64,000 nt of DNA from Streptomyces sp. HmicA12 (GTDB lineage Bacteria; Actinomycetota; Actinomycetes; Streptomycetales; Streptomycetaceae). The notes beneath the pieces are model-generated. The model did no database searches. It was not told the origin of the DNA and saw only the letters and a list, made by a program, of their open reading frames with translations. The position numbers and the translations under genes are program-made. Below, in pieces: positions 53,095 to 63,293 of this stretch (the stretch's first letter is position 1; the number at the start of each line of letters is the position of its first letter). Location of the stretch: assembly GCF_000373565.1 (NCBI RefSeq), contig NZ_KB891852.1, positions 124,001 to 188,000 of the forward strand. Reading direction: 5' to 3'.

Positions 53095-54015
53095 TCAGTA
53101 GCGCTCGAGGGCCGGCGGCTCGGTGTACTGGGAGCCGGACAGGCCGAGCGTCGCGTCGTACGCCTTCTTGTAGTCGCCGTTCTTCTGGTGCGCCTCGATG
53201 GCGTTGCTCACCGCGTCGCGCAGCGCCTTGTCGTCCTTGTTCATGCCGACGCCGTACGGCTCCTTGGTGAAGGGCTTGCCGACGACCTTCAGCTTGGTCG
53301 GACGCTGGGCCGCGTAGCCCTTGAGGATCGCGTCGTCGGTGGTGACGGCGTCGACCTCGCTGTTGAGGAGCTGCTGCACGCACTCGGAGTACTTGGACAG
53401 CTCGACGGTCTTCGCGCCGTACTTGGGCTTCTTGATCTCCTGCAGCGGGGTCGAGCCCTTGATGGAGCAGACCGTCTTGCCCTTGAGCGAGTCCGGGCCG
53501 GTGATGGCCGTGTCGTCCTTGCGCACCAGGAGGTCGGCGCCCGCCATGAAGTACGGACCGGCGAAGCCGACCTGCTTCTTGCGCTCGTCGTTGATCGTGT
53601 AGGTGCCTACGTAGAGGTCGACCTCGCCCTTGGAGATGGTGGTCTCACGGACGTTCGAGTCGACCGTCTTGAACTCGATCTGCGACGGCTTGAAACCGAG
53701 GTCGGCGGCGACCATCTTGGCGATCTCGATGTCGAAGCCGGAGCGCGTGCCGTCGGTGTCCTCGAAGCCGAGGTACGGCTGGTCGTTCTTGGCACCGAAG
53801 ACGATCTTGCCGGCCTTCTGGGCCTTCGTCAGGGTCGCCGAGTCGACCTTGACGTTCGTGGCGACCTTGTAGGTGGGCAGCTTCGGCTGGTTCTTGCCAC
53901 CGGTGGTGCCGGCCGGCTTGTCACCGGCGTTGCCGGAGTCGCCGCCGCAGGCGGTGGCGGTCAGCGCGAGGGCGGCGACGGTGGCCGCGATCGCGGCGGA
54001 CTTGCGGAGCTTCAT
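53095..54015 (-). CDS. gluB: glutamate-binding lipoprotein GluB
   Basis: ATG 54015 opens a 306-residue protein with a lipoprotein signal: MKLRKSAAIAATVAALAL then the lipobox LTATAC, so Cys near residue 23 is lipidated and the protein is anchored outside. The SBP_bac_3 fold follows (FGAKNDQPYLGFEDTDGTRSGFDIEIAKMVAADLG; ...VDLYVGTYTINDERKKQVGFAGPYF), which binds polar amino acids. The gap to gluC is 110 bp. Confidence 0.92.
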   Translation of the reverse strand: MKLRKSAAIAATVAALALTATACGGDSGNAGDKPAGTTGGKNQPKLPTYKVATNVKVDSATLTKAQKAGKIVFGAKNDQPYLGFEDTDGTRSGFDIEIAKMVAADLGFKPSQIEFKTVDSNVRETTISKGEVDLYVGTYTINDERKKQVGFAGPYFMAGADLLVRKDDTAITGPDSLKGKTVCSIKGSTPLQEIKKPKYGAKTVELSKYSECVQQLLNSEVDAVTTDDAILKGYAAQRPTKLKVVGKPFTKEPYGVGMNKDDKALRDAVSNAIEAHQKNGDYKKAYDATLGLSGSQYTEPPALERY

Positions 54016-54106
54016 GGTGAACATCCTTCGTGTCGGCAGATTCGCAGTCGGAAAACTCAACACGCGCGCGCGGAGCCTCTGTCGAGAGGGCGCGTGCGGC
54101 GCGTGT

Positions 54107-54886
54107 CTAGTGGTGCAGGATCTTCGACAGGAAGTCCTTGGCCCGATCACTGCGCGGGTTGCTGAAGAACTGGTCGGGGACGGCCTCTTCGACGATGCGG
54201 CCGTCCGCCATGAAGACGACGCGGTTGGCCGCCGAGCGGGCGAAGCCCATCTCGTGCGTGACCACGACCATCGTCATGCCGTCCCGGGCGAGCTGCTGCA
54301 TCACCTCGAGGACCTCGTTGATCATCTCCGGGTCGAGCGCGGAGGTGGGCTCGTCGAAGAGCATCACCTTCGGGTCCATCGCCAACGCCCGTGCGATGGC
54401 CACGCGTTGCTGCTGACCTCCGGAGAGCTGTGCGGGGTACTTGTCCGCCTGCGCGCCGACGCCCACCCGGTCGAGGAGGGCGCGAGCCTTCTCCTCGGCC
54501 TGGGCCTTGGCCACCTTGCGGACCTTGATCTGACCCAGCGTCACGTTCTCGAGCACCGTCTTGTGCGCGAAGAGGTTGAAGGACTGGAAGACCATGCCCA
54601 CGTCCGCGCGCAGCTTGGCCAGCTCCTTGCCCTCCTGGGGCAGCGGCTTGCCGTCGATCGAGATGGCACCGGAGTCGACGGTCTCCAGGCGATTGATCGT
54701 GCGGCACAACGTGGACTTACCCGAACCCGACGGGCCGATCACGACCACGACCTCGCCTCGCGCGATGGTCAGGTCGATGTCCTGGAGCACATGCAGCGAG
54801 CCGAAGTGCTTGTTCACTTGACTCAGCGCGACCAGCGCGTCGCCCGCAGGGGGAGTGGCGTCCTTGGTCACCGAAACTTCGGTCAT
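54107..54886 (-). CDS. gluA: glutamate ABC transporter ATPase GluA
   Basis: ATG 54886 follows GGAGGATGGAGC, giving 259 residues. Walker [10 protein letters not shown], signature [15 protein letters not shown], Walker [15 protein letters not shown] and the switch His in [10 protein letters not shown] are intact. It powers the GluBCD complex. It is the first gene of the operon, divergent from gluR. Confidence 0.93.
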   Translation of the reverse strand: MTEVSVTKDATPPAGDALVALSQVNKHFGSLHVLQDIDLTIARGEVVVVIGPSGSGKSTLCRTINRLETVDSGAISIDGKPLPQEGKELAKLRADVGMVFQSFNLFAHKTVLENVTLGQIKVRKVAKAQAEEKARALLDRVGVGAQADKYPAQLSGGQQQRVAIARALAMDPKVMLFDEPTSALDPEMINEVLEVMQQLARDGMTMVVVTHEMGFARSAANRVVFMADGRIVEEAVPDQFFSNPRSDRAKDFLSKILHH

Positions 54887-55191
54887 CGGGGTCTTGCTCC
54901 ATCCTCCTCGGTTGGGAGGACAGTAGTAACGCCGTACGACCAGCGTCATTACATCTGAGGGGAAATTGAGCATAACGATCCGGCCGCAACCGGACACTAT
55001 GCGTGAACAGGGCGTGGGGTCCGCGTACCGGCTGCATAACGGAACACGGACGTAACCGGAAGCCTCTTGACGACGTCCTTATGTATCAGCGTGGATGCCT
55101 TGTGCGCTCTACGCACCTATGCGCGCGCGTGCCCGTGTAGACGGCCCGGACCACTCGGAGCCGTACGGACGACGAACCTAAGGGGGCCGGA
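54887..55191. other. divergent gluA-gluR intergenic region
   Basis: About 300 bases between gluA and the response-regulator gene; it must hold the promoters of both and probably GluR sites. I could not single out a direct repeat with confidence. No ORF of note. Confidence 0.5.
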
Positions 55192-55878
55192 ATGAGACTG
55201 CTGCTCGTCGAGGACGACGATCACGTGGCCGCGGCCCTGTCGGCGGTCCTCGCCCGGCACGGCTTCGACGTGCGCCACGCGCGCAACGGCGAGGAGGCGC
55301 TGCAGGCACTCGTTCCCGAGGCCGACGCCTTCGGGGTCGTCCTGCTCGACCTCGGGCTGCCCGACCAGGACGGGTACGAGGTGTGCGGCAAGATCCGCAA
55401 GCGGACCTCGACCCCCGTGATCATGGTGACCGCACGCGCGGACGTACGGTCCCGCATCCATGGGCTCAATCTCGGTGCGGACGACTACGTCGTGAAGCCT
55501 TACGACACAGGCGAGTTGCTCGCCCGCATCCATGCCGTCAGCCGGCGCAGCGCGCAGGAGGAGACGGCTCAGACCGTCGGCCACGAGGTGCGGTTCGGGG
55601 CCGTGGCCATCGACCTGCCCACGCGGCAGGTGACGGTGGACGGGGCCGCCGTCCAGCTCACCCGCAAGGAGTTCGACCTGCTGGCGCTGCTCGCGCAGCG
55701 GCCGGGTGTCGTTTTCCGCAGGGAGCAGATCATCTCCGAGGTGTGGCGCACCAGTTGGGAGGGGACGGGACGCACCCTGGAAGTGCATGTCGCGTCCCTG
55801 CGGTCCAAGCTGCGCATGCCGGCCCTCATCGAGACCGTGCGCGGCGTCGGGTACCGGCTCGTCGCCCCGGCCGCGTAG
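55192..55878 (+). CDS. gluR: response regulator GluR (OmpR/PhoB type)
   Basis: The 228-residue protein starts at ATG 55192. The receiver domain has the acidic pair EDDDH, phospho-acceptor Asp in VVLLDLGLP (about residue 51), the Thr/Lys switch residues in VTARAD and YVVKPYD, and the C-terminal winged helix ends VRGVGYRL. In Streptomyces the GluR-GluK system next to gluABCD senses glutamate and controls the transporter; gene order here matches. Confidence 0.88.
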   Translation: MRLLLVEDDDHVAAALSAVLARHGFDVRHARNGEEALQALVPEADAFGVVLLDLGLPDQDGYEVCGKIRKRTSTPVIMVTARADVRSRIHGLNLGADDYVVKPYDTGELLARIHAVSRRSAQEETAQTVGHEVRFGAVAIDLPTRQVTVDGAAVQLTRKEFDLLALLAQRPGVVFRREQIISEVWRTSWEGTGRTLEVHVASLRSKLRMPALIETVRGVGYRLVAPAA

Positions 55879-55893
55879 AGGCCAGGGCCCCGG

Positions 55894-57327
55894 GTGCGCG
55901 CACGCCTGCTTCCGCTGCTCATCGTCCTCATGGCGGGCGTGCTGCTCGCGCTCGGTTTCCCGCTCGCGGTGAGCGTGGCCTCCGCGCAGCAGCAGAAGGT
56001 CGTCGTGGACCGGATCGACGACACCGCCCGGTTCGCCTCGCTCGCGCAGTTCGTCACCACGCGCTCCGCCGGGGAGACGAGCACGGAGAGCGGCGAGGCC
56101 GTGACGGACGAGCGCCGACAGACCCTGCAGAAGGAGCTGGCCCGCTACCACGACGTGTACGGCATACGGGCCGGGGTCTTCTACCGCGATCTCGGTCTGC
56201 GGCCCATGGGCCGGGCGCCCGCCGCCTTCCAGGTGCCGGCCAGCGGCCAGATGCGCGCCGCGTTCGACGAGGCGCTGTTCTCGCGCGGCAGTCATGATCC
56301 GCCGCAGGTGTGGCCGTGGCAGGCCAAGGGGCGGATCGTGGTCGCCTCGCCCGTCATCCGGGACGGCGACGTCGTCGCCGTCGTCGTCACCGATTCGCCG
56401 ACGGGCGCGATGCGCGCGAAGACGTTGCGCGGCTGGCTGATCATCGTGGTGGGCGAGGTGGCCGCGATGCTGCTCGCCGTGTCGGCGGCGCTGCGCCTGA
56501 CCGGGTGGGTCCTGCGACCCGTACGCGTCCTCGACGCCACCACGCACGACATCGCGACGGGCCGGCTGAAGTCGCGGGTCGCGGCCGCCGGTGGTCCGCC
56601 GGAACTCCGGCGCCTGGCCCGGTCGTTCAACGAGATGGCGGACAACGTCGAGGACGTGCTCGAGCAGCAGCGCGCCTTCGTCGCCGACGCCTCGCACCAG
56701 CTGCGCAATCCGCTCGCCGCCCTGATGCTGCGCATCGAAGTGCTGTCCTACGAACTACCGGAGGGGAACGAGGAGATCGCGTCCGTTCAGGCCGAGGGCA
56801 AGCGCCTGGCCCGGGTCCTCGACGACCTGCTCGACCTCGCCCTGGCCGAACACGCGGCCGCCGACCTGCAGTTGACCGACATCGGAGAGCTGGCCGCGGA
56901 GCGCGTCGAGGCCTGGCGGCTGCTCGCGCAGGACAAGGGGGTACGCCTGGTGGCGGACTGCCCGGCCGCCACCGGGTGGGCCGACCCGGTCGCGCTGTCC
57001 AGCGCCCTGGACGCCGTGGTCGACAACGCGCTGAAGTTCACGCCGCAGGGCCAGGAGGTCCGCGTCACCGTCACGGCGAACGGCCAGAGCACGGCCGTCG
57101 AGGTCGCCGACCGCGGTCCCGGCCTGCGCGAGGAGGAACTCGCCCGGATCGGCGACCGGTTCTGGCGCAGCGGACAGCACCAGAACATCAAGGGCTCGGG
57201 CCTCGGCCTGTCCATCTCGCGGGCCCTGCTCACCGCGGGCGGCGGCTCCATCGCGTACGCCCATCACGAGCCGCACGGCCTGAAGGTGACGCTGCGCGTG
57301 CCGAGAAGTCGGCCTGCCCGGGGTTGA
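55894..57327 (+). CDS. gluK: sensor histidine kinase GluK
   Basis: GTG 55894, 15 bp after gluR, gives 477 residues. One helix at about residues 5-25 and another at 175-200 enclose an extracellular sensor domain; a HAMP region (LRPVRVLDATTHDIATGRL), the H-box DASHQLRNPLAALMLRIEVL, N-box DNALKFTPQG, and G-boxes DRGPGLREEE and GSGLGLSISRAL follow. It phosphorylates GluR. Confidence 0.88.
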   Translation: MRARLLPLLIVLMAGVLLALGFPLAVSVASAQQQKVVVDRIDDTARFASLAQFVTTRSAGETSTESGEAVTDERRQTLQKELARYHDVYGIRAGVFYRDLGLRPMGRAPAAFQVPASGQMRAAFDEALFSRGSHDPPQVWPWQAKGRIVVASPVIRDGDVVAVVVTDSPTGAMRAKTLRGWLIIVVGEVAAMLLAVSAALRLTGWVLRPVRVLDATTHDIATGRLKSRVAAAGGPPELRRLARSFNEMADNVEDVLEQQRAFVADASHQLRNPLAALMLRIEVLSYELPEGNEEIASVQAEGKRLARVLDDLLDLALAEHAAADLQLTDIGELAAERVEAWRLLAQDKGVRLVADCPAATGWADPVALSSALDAVVDNALKFTPQGQEVRVTVTANGQSTAVEVADRGPGLREEELARIGDRFWRSGQHQNIKGSGLGLSISRALLTAGGGSIAYAHHEPHGLKVTLRVPRSRPARG

Positions 57328-57384
57328 CCGACACCTCGGATCGGTCGGTCAAGCCCTGACCGACCCGATCCGAGGTGTCGGTCA
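57325..57384. terminator. long near-perfect hairpin shared by gluK and the TAXI-type gene
   Basis: TGACCGACACCTCGGATCGG (from 57325) pairs with the complementary run ending at 57384, giving about 27 bp with one bulge. It includes both stop codons of the convergent genes and should terminate both. Confidence 0.75.
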
Positions 57385-58389
57385 GGGCTTGACCGACCGG
57401 TAGTAGCGGCGCGCGCCCTCGTGCAGCGCCAGCGGGTCCGTGTACACGGCGGTGCGCAGGTCGACGAGTTGCGCCGCGTGCACCTGGTTGCCGATGCCGT
57501 CGCGGCTGTCTATCACGGTCCGCGTCACCGCCTCGGTCAGCTCCGGGCTCGTACGGTCGGTGGTGACCAGGAGGTTCGCCACCGCCAGCGTGTTCACGGT
57601 CTTTCCCTGCTGGGCGCGCGGATAGGCGTCGGCCGGCATCACGGCGGCGCGGTAGTAGCGCGCGGAGGGGTCGCTCTGTTCGCGGAGCCGGTCGAGCAGG
57701 GAGCCCATCTCGACCAGACGGATCGGGAACTTCTTGGACAGCTCCTTCACATTGGTGGTGGGCAGGCCGCCCGACCAGAAGAACGCGTCGATCTTCCCGG
57801 ACGTGAGGGCGTCGGCCATGTCGCTGATGCCGAGTTCGACCGGCTGGATGTCCTTGTGCATGTCCAGGTCCGCCGCGGCGAGCACCTTCTCGGCGATGAG
57901 CTGCACCCCGGAGCGCGCCCCGCCCACGGCGACCTTCTTGCCGCGCAGGTCGGCGACCTTCCGCACGGGGGAGTCGCGGGGCACGACGAGCTGCATGTAG
58001 TCGTCGTAGAGGCGGACGCAGCCGCGCAGCCGCTCCGCGCCCGGTCGGCCCTCGTCCTGGTACTTGGCGACGGCGTCCGCCGCGGCGATCGTGAAGTCCG
58101 CCTTGCCGGTGGCGACCCGCGTCACGTTGTCCCACGAGCCCTGGCTCTCGTCGAGTGTGACGTCGAGGCGGGGCAGATCGTGGGCCAGGGCCTCCTTGAG
58201 GAGGTTGCCGTAGCGCACGTACACACCGTTGCGCGTGCCCGTGCTGAACGTGGCCGTGCCGCCCGGCGTCTCCTCGCCCAGCGGCAGGAGCCACCACAGC
58301 AGCAGCCCGAAGACCACGAGTCCGGCCGCGGAGCCGGTGAGGGCGCGGCGGCGGGTCATGCGGAACGTCCGGAAGGGGGCCTGCGGCAT
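57382..58389 (-). CDS. TAXI-family solute-binding protein
   Basis: The 335-residue protein has an N-terminal hydrophobic segment (GSAAGLVVFGLLLWWLLPLG, residues 18-38) that looks like an uncleaved anchor or signal. The body matches TRAP-transporter-associated TAXI binding proteins (STGTRNGVYVRYGNLL, LRGKKVAVGGARSGVQLIAEKVL, DAFFWSGGLPTTNVKEL), which bind small organic acids such as glutamate. No TRAP permease genes are nearby. Placed against gluK, it could be a sensory partner of the glutamate system; this is inference. Confidence 0.8.
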   Translation of the reverse strand: MPQAPFRTFRMTRRRALTGSAAGLVVFGLLLWWLLPLGEETPGGTATFSTGTRNGVYVRYGNLLKEALAHDLPRLDVTLDESQGSWDNVTRVATGKADFTIAAADAVAKYQDEGRPGAERLRGCVRLYDDYMQLVVPRDSPVRKVADLRGKKVAVGGARSGVQLIAEKVLAAADLDMHKDIQPVELGISDMADALTSGKIDAFFWSGGLPTTNVKELSKKFPIRLVEMGSLLDRLREQSDPSARYYRAAVMPADAYPRAQQGKTVNTLAVANLLVTTDRTSPELTEAVTRTVIDSRDGIGNQVHAAQLVDLRTAVYTDPLALHEGARRYYRSVKP

Positions 58390-58514
58390 GGGCGCGATCC
58401 TGCCAGGTGGGGGCGGGAGCTGACCAGGGCTGAAGCCGTTCGCGGGCGGTCACGCGCCGTGAGGTGCCCGTTCGACGGCGGGCATTCCGGTCCGGCGCAG
58501 CCACGGACGGGCCG

Positions 58515-59462
58515 TCACCGGACCCGGCGCCGCCGCGCCAGATCCCCCGCCGCCGACTCCCACCGCTCGTGCGTGAACGAGAACCCGGCGTCGAGGAGCC
58601 TGCCCGGCACCACGCGGCGGCTCTTGAGGAGGAGCTCCGTGTCCGAGCGCAGGGCGAAGGCGCCCAGTTCGGCCATCCAGCGGGTCGCCGGCAGGCCGAC
58701 CGGGACGCGGTGCGCGCGGCGCAGGACGCGCATGAACGCGCGCTGCGGGAGCGGCTCGGGCGCGGCCAGGTTCACCGGTCCCGTCAGGTCGTCGCGGGCG
58801 ATCAGGAACTCCACGGCGCGCACGAAGTCCTGATCGTGGATCCACGACACGTACTGACGGCCGCCCGCCACCGGGCCGCCGAGTCCGAGCCGGGCGAGCC
58901 ACGACAGGACGTCGAAGACGCCGCCGCGGTCCGGGCTCATCACCATGGCCGCGCGCAGGGCGACCTTCCGGGTGTCCGGGGTGTCGGCGTCCCGCTGCGC
59001 GCGCTCCCAGGCCCTGGCGATGTCCACGCTGTACGACCAGTAGCGCGGCACGCCGGGTTCGGTGCCGCCGAGCACGCCGGACGCCTCGTCGTTCGGGGCG
59101 TCGCAGGGGCGGGCGTGGGCGTAGACGGTGGCGGTGCTCATCTGGAGCCACAGCGCCGGCGGGCGGCCCGCGCCCGCGACGGCCTCGCCGACGACGCGGG
59201 CCGAGTCGACCCGTGAGTCCATCATGGCCCGGAGGTTGTCGGGCGTGTAGCGGCAACTGACGCTGCGACCGGCCAGGTTGACGACCACGTCGCTGCCGTC
59301 GATCTCCTTGACCCAGGGGCCGAGGGTGCGGGCGTCCCATTCCACTTCGCCCGCGCGCGTGGGGCGCCTGCTCAGTACGACGACCTCGTGCCCGGCCGCC
59401 GTCAGAGCGCGCCGCAGCACACCGCCGACCTGACCCGTGCCACCTGCAAGTACGACCTTCAT
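58515..59462 (-). CDS. TIGR01777-family NAD-dependent epimerase-like protein
   Basis: The 315-residue extended-SDR protein begins MKVVLAGGTGQVGGVLRRAL (NADP-binding GxxGxxG). The family feature SWIHDQDFVRAVEFLI and the C-terminal DUF1731 (AFALRSDTELLLKSRRVVPGRLLDAGFSF) are clear. The active-site Tyr is in YWSYSVDIARAWE. The substrate is unknown; homologues are widespread. Confidence 0.85.
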   Translation of the reverse strand: MKVVLAGGTGQVGGVLRRALTAAGHEVVVLSRRPTRAGEVEWDARTLGPWVKEIDGSDVVVNLAGRSVSCRYTPDNLRAMMDSRVDSARVVGEAVAGAGRPPALWLQMSTATVYAHARPCDAPNDEASGVLGGTEPGVPRYWSYSVDIARAWERAQRDADTPDTRKVALRAAMVMSPDRGGVFDVLSWLARLGLGGPVAGGRQYVSWIHDQDFVRAVEFLIARDDLTGPVNLAAPEPLPQRAFMRVLRRAHRVPVGLPATRWMAELGAFALRSDTELLLKSRRVVPGRLLDAGFSFTHERWESAAGDLARRRRVR

Positions 59463-59561
59463 GGCGCCCCTTAAGTGACCTGCGGTTAATTGAACGTGTT
59501 CAAAATACCGCGCGAGGCATGAAGGAAGCGAGCGGGGGTCGGTCCTCGGGGAGCGAGCGGG

Positions 59562-59820
59562 TCAGTCCTGGCCCATCTGGTCCTCGGCCGACAGGTGCTC
59601 CACCGTCTTCCCGGTCTCCGTGAACGTACGGGTGACATGGCCGGAGCTGTACACCCACAGGATGCGCAGAGGGGTGTCACCGACGTTGCGGAAGAGGTGG
59701 GGGACGGGAGAAGGGACGTACGTCGTGTCGTAGCGCTCCAGCTTCGTCACCTCGCAGCCGACCACGACCTCGGCCTCGCCGTCGAGGATCGTGACGTGCT
59801 CGTCGCAGTGGCCGTCGCGG
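59562..59820 (-). pseudogene. cupin protein lacking its N-terminus
   Basis: On the minus strand a frame reads [16 protein letters not shown], then [22 protein letters not shown]...HVTRTF and ends MGQD at 59562. This is the metal-binding second half of a small single-domain cupin. Upstream of about 59820 the sequence no longer resembles a cupin, and no start with a ribosome-binding site is present; only an internal GTG at 59765. The break coincides with a forward-strand tail, so a rearrangement seems to have removed the 5' part. Confidence 0.5.
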
Positions 59821-59888
59821 CCGGCACCACGGCCGTCGTCGACGTCCTCGTCCCCCGCTGACCCCTCGGACCTGTAAGGACCGCCACC

Positions 59889-60938
59889 ATGCCCGAAAAG
59901 ACCCTGGTCGCCGCGGCCGACCTACGGACCTTCGCCGCCGCTCTGCTCGAAACGGGCGGCCTGAGCGCCGAGCACGCCGCCACCACCGCCGACGTGTTCG
60001 TCTGGGCCGCCCAACGCGGCGTCGAATCCCACGGCATCGCGCGCGTGCCCGGGTACCTCGATCTGCTCGCCAAGAAGGTGGCCAACCCTGATCCCCGCAT
60101 GAAGGTCGAGTCGTCCACCCCGGCGGCCGCCGTACTGGACGCGGACCGCGCGCCGGGCCCGGTGGCGCTGACCGCCGCCGCCGAGGAGGCGGTCACCCGA
60201 GCCCGCCGCTGCGGCATCGCGTCCGTCGGCGTACGGCAGACCGTGCACACCGGCGCCATCGGCCGCTACGTGTCGAAGATCGCCGAGGCGGGGCTCGTCG
60301 GCATCGGCTTCGTCGCCGGAATGCCCAACATGGGCTACACCGGCGTCAAGGGGCCGGCCGTCGCCACCAGCCCGCTCGCCATCGCCGTCCCGACGCCCGC
60401 CGCGTCGGACCGCGCACCGCTGCTCCTCGACATGGCCACCGCCACCATCGCGCTCGGCAAGATCCGGCAGGCCAAGGCGAGCGGCACACCCTTGCCCGAG
60501 GGCGCCGCGGCCACCGCCGACGGGACTCCGACCACCGACCCAGAGCGGGCCGTGATGCCGTTGCCGCTGGGCGGCGCCAAGGGCTCGGGCATGTCCCTCT
60601 CCTTCGAACTCCTCACCAGCGTTTTGGTCGGCGCCCCGATCTTCGCGGCCTTCCACTCGGACGACCCCGCGGGCCGCAAGCACCGGCAGAACGCCCTGCT
60701 CATCGCCGTGGACCCGGCGGCCTTCGGCAGCGCGGACACGTTCCTCGCCGATGTCGACACGACGCTGGGCACGCTCAAGGGCCTGCCCGGTGACGAGGGC
60801 GTGTACTACCCGGGCGAGCGCAGCGCTGCCACGGCGGACGCGCGGGGTGCCCACGGCATCCCGGTGGCGCCCAAGGTGTGGAAGCAACTGACGGAGGTGG
60901 CGGCCGAGCGAGGGGTGCCGCTCCCCGCACACCTTTAA
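59889..60938 (+). CDS. malate/L-lactate dehydrogenase-type oxidoreductase (Ldh_2)
   Basis: The 349-residue protein begins [20 protein letters not shown] with AAGGA upstream. Family features: [37 protein letters not shown] and [19 protein letters not shown], the NAD-binding and catalytic blocks of the ureidoglycolate/sulfolactate/malate dehydrogenase family (not the Rossmann-type malate dehydrogenase). It oxidises a 2-hydroxy acid; which one is not evident. Confidence 0.85.
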   Translation: MPEKTLVAAADLRTFAAALLETGGLSAEHAATTADVFVWAAQRGVESHGIARVPGYLDLLAKKVANPDPRMKVESSTPAAAVLDADRAPGPVALTAAAEEAVTRARRCGIASVGVRQTVHTGAIGRYVSKIAEAGLVGIGFVAGMPNMGYTGVKGPAVATSPLAIAVPTPAASDRAPLLLDMATATIALGKIRQAKASGTPLPEGAAATADGTPTTDPERAVMPLPLGGAKGSGMSLSFELLTSVLVGAPIFAAFHSDDPAGRKHRQNALLIAVDPAAFGSADTFLADVDTTLGTLKGLPGDEGVYYPGERSAATADARGAHGIPVAPKVWKQLTEVAAERGVPLPAHL

Positions 60939-61020
60939 GTGGCCTTTCGGCTTGTTTTTCCAAGATGTCCTGGTTGGGTCCTCGTCCGGCCCTCTTCCTG
61001 ACCGACCCGGAGGACATCCC

Positions 61021-61617
61021 ATGCAGCGCAAGCTCGCCGTCGCCGGCGCCTCGGCGGCCGCCGTCGCCCTGATCGCCGGTGCCACCGGCTACTACGCCGT
61101 GGCCGAAGGCAAGGAGGACCGGGCCGCGCCTTCCTCGGCCTCCTCGGCCTCATCGGTGTCCTTGACGGGTGGCTCGGCCGTGACGGTCGCCGAGAGTGGG
61201 ATCAGCGCCGCGGACGCCATCGACGCGGCCCTCGCCCACACCTCCGGCTCGGCGACGGCCGCCGACCTGGAGAGCGAGGGCGGCCGTGTGTACTGGCAGG
61301 TCGACATCGTGCCCGACGGCACCGGCGCCACCCTGTGGACCGTGCACGTCGACCCCGCCGACGGCGATGTCCTGGCCGCCTACACCGAGAAGGACGCCGA
61401 GGACGCGGCGCAGGCCCGCACCGCCCTGAGCGGCGCCTCGACGACCGCCCGGGAGGCCGCCGACGCCGCCGCGGCCAAGGGCCGGGTCACCTCGGTCGAC
61501 CTGGCGGCCGACGGCACCCCGTCGTGGAGCGTGGAGACGGCCTCCGGCGCCGGGCAGCGGGACTGGCGCGTGGACCTGACGACCGGAACGGTCGCCGCCG
61601 AGCCCGCGGACGACTGA
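61021..61617 (+). CDS. secreted/anchored protein with two PepSY domains
   Basis: ATG 61021 follows GGAGGACA. The 198-residue protein has an N-terminal hydrophobic helix (LAVAGASAAAVALIAGATGYYAV) and two PepSY-type modules (about residues 60-125: AIDAALAHTSGSATAADLES...YWQVDIV...; and 140-195: ...GRVTSVDLAADG...WSVETAS). PepSY proteins inhibit or chaperone secreted peptidases. No peptidase gene is adjacent. Confidence 0.82.
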   Translation: MQRKLAVAGASAAAVALIAGATGYYAVAEGKEDRAAPSSASSASSVSLTGGSAVTVAESGISAADAIDAALAHTSGSATAADLESEGGRVYWQVDIVPDGTGATLWTVHVDPADGDVLAAYTEKDAEDAAQARTALSGASTTAREAADAAAAKGRVTSVDLAADGTPSWSVETASGAGQRDWRVDLTTGTVAAEPADD

Positions 61618-61719
61618 GCCGCCCGGGACGCGCCGGGAAGACCGGGGAGCCCGAGGAGACCGATGAGGGCGGACAGGGGCGGCGCGGGCCACTCCGCGCA
61701 CCCCATACCCTTGTTGGTT

Positions 61720-63255
61720 ATGAGCAGCAGCGACCCGCGTCCGTCCGCCGTGGACGAGCGTTCTCCCGAGCCCGCCAAGACTTACGAAGTGCGCACCTAC
61801 GGGTGTCAGATGAACGTCCACGACTCGGAGCGCCTCTCCGGCCTCCTCGAAGGCGCGGGATACGTCCGTGCCCCCGAGGGCTCCGACGGCGACGCCGACG
61901 TGGTCGTCTTCAACACGTGCGCGGTGCGCGAGAACGCGGACAACAAGCTCTACGGCAATCTGGGCCGCCTCGCTCCCCGCAAGGTCTCGCGCCCCGGCAT
62001 GCAGATCGCCGTCGGCGGCTGCCTCGCCCAGAAGGACCGCGACACCATCGTGAAGAAGGCGCCCTGGGTGGACGTCGTCTTCGGTACGCACAACATCGGC
62101 AAGCTGCCCGTCCTCCTGGAGCGCGCCCGCGTCCAGGAGGAGGCGCAGGTCGAGATCGCGGAGTCGCTCGAGGCATTCCCCTCCACGCTGCCGACCCGCC
62201 GCGAGAGCGCGTACGCGGCCTGGGTCTCCATCTCGGTGGGCTGCAACAACACCTGCACCTTCTGCATCGTCCCGGCGCTGCGCGGCAAGGAGAAGGACCG
62301 CAGGACCGGCGACATCCTCGCCGAGATCGAGGCGCTCGTCGGCGAGGGCGTCTCCGAGATCACGCTGCTCGGTCAGAACGTCAACGCCTACGGGAGCGAC
62401 ATCGGCGACCGCGAGGCCTTCAGCAAGCTGCTGCGCGCCTGCGGGCAGATCGAGGGCCTGGAGCGCGTGCGCTTCACGTCCCCGCACCCGCGCGACTTCA
62501 CCGACGACGTGATCGCCGCCATGGCCGAGACGCCGAACGTGATGCCGCAGCTGCACATGCCGCTCCAGTCCGGCTCGGACACCGTCCTCAAGGCGATGCG
62601 CCGCTCGTACCGCCAGGACCGCTTCCTCGGGATCATCGAGAAGGTCCGCGCCGCCATGCCGTACGCGGCGATCTCCACCGACATCATCGTGGGCTTCCCG
62701 GGCGAGACCGAGGAGGACTTCGAGCAGACCATGCACGTGGTGCGCGAGGCCCGCTTCACCAACGCCTTCACCTTCCAGTACTCCAAGCGCCCCGGAACCC
62801 CGGCCGCGACCATGGAGAACCAGGTCCCCAAGGAGGTCGTGCAGGCGCGCTACGAGCGCCTCGTCGCCCTCCAGGAGGAGATCTCCTGGGAGGAGAACAA
62901 GAAGCAGGTCGGCCGCACCCTGGAGCTCATGGTCGCCGAGGGCGAGGGCCGCAAGGACGGCACCACCCACCGCCTGTCCGGTCGCGCCCCCGACAACCGC
63001 CTGGTCCACTTCACCAAGCCGGACCAGGAGGTCCGCCCCGGCGACGTGGTCACGGTCGAGATCACCTACGCCGCCCCGCACCACCTGCTGGCCGAGGGCG
63101 AGGTCCTGAACGTGCGCCCCACGCGCGCGGGCGACGCCTGGGAGAAGCGCAACAAGGAGACCCAGGACAAGCAGCAGGGCGTCATGCTGGGCCTGCCCCA
63201 GGTGGGCGTCCCCGAGCCGCTGCCCGTGGTCACCGGGGGCTGCGCGGTCGACTGA
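61720..63255 (+). CDS. miaB: tRNA-2-methylthio-N6-dimethylallyladenosine synthase MiaB
   Basis: [17 protein letters not shown] at 61720 is the likely start, giving 511 residues. The N-terminal UPF0004 domain ([16 protein letters not shown]) carries three cysteines of the auxiliary cluster, the radical-SAM motif is CNNTCTFC, and a C-terminal TRAM domain precedes a ~50-residue tail. It methylthiolates A37 of tRNAs already carrying a prenyl group. Position upstream of the next gene matches Streptomyces. Confidence 0.95.
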   Translation: MSSSDPRPSAVDERSPEPAKTYEVRTYGCQMNVHDSERLSGLLEGAGYVRAPEGSDGDADVVVFNTCAVRENADNKLYGNLGRLAPRKVSRPGMQIAVGGCLAQKDRDTIVKKAPWVDVVFGTHNIGKLPVLLERARVQEEAQVEIAESLEAFPSTLPTRRESAYAAWVSISVGCNNTCTFCIVPALRGKEKDRRTGDILAEIEALVGEGVSEITLLGQNVNAYGSDIGDREAFSKLLRACGQIEGLERVRFTSPHPRDFTDDVIAAMAETPNVMPQLHMPLQSGSDTVLKAMRRSYRQDRFLGIIEKVRAAMPYAAISTDIIVGFPGETEEDFEQTMHVVREARFTNAFTFQYSKRPGTPAATMENQVPKEVVQARYERLVALQEEISWEENKKQVGRTLELMVAEGEGRKDGTTHRLSGRAPDNRLVHFTKPDQEVRPGDVVTVEITYAAPHHLLAEGEVLNVRPTRAGDAWEKRNKETQDKQQGVMLGLPQVGVPEPLPVVTGGCAVD

Positions 63256-63293
63256 CCGACGCGGCGCGGGGCGCGCGCAGTAGGCTGACGATC

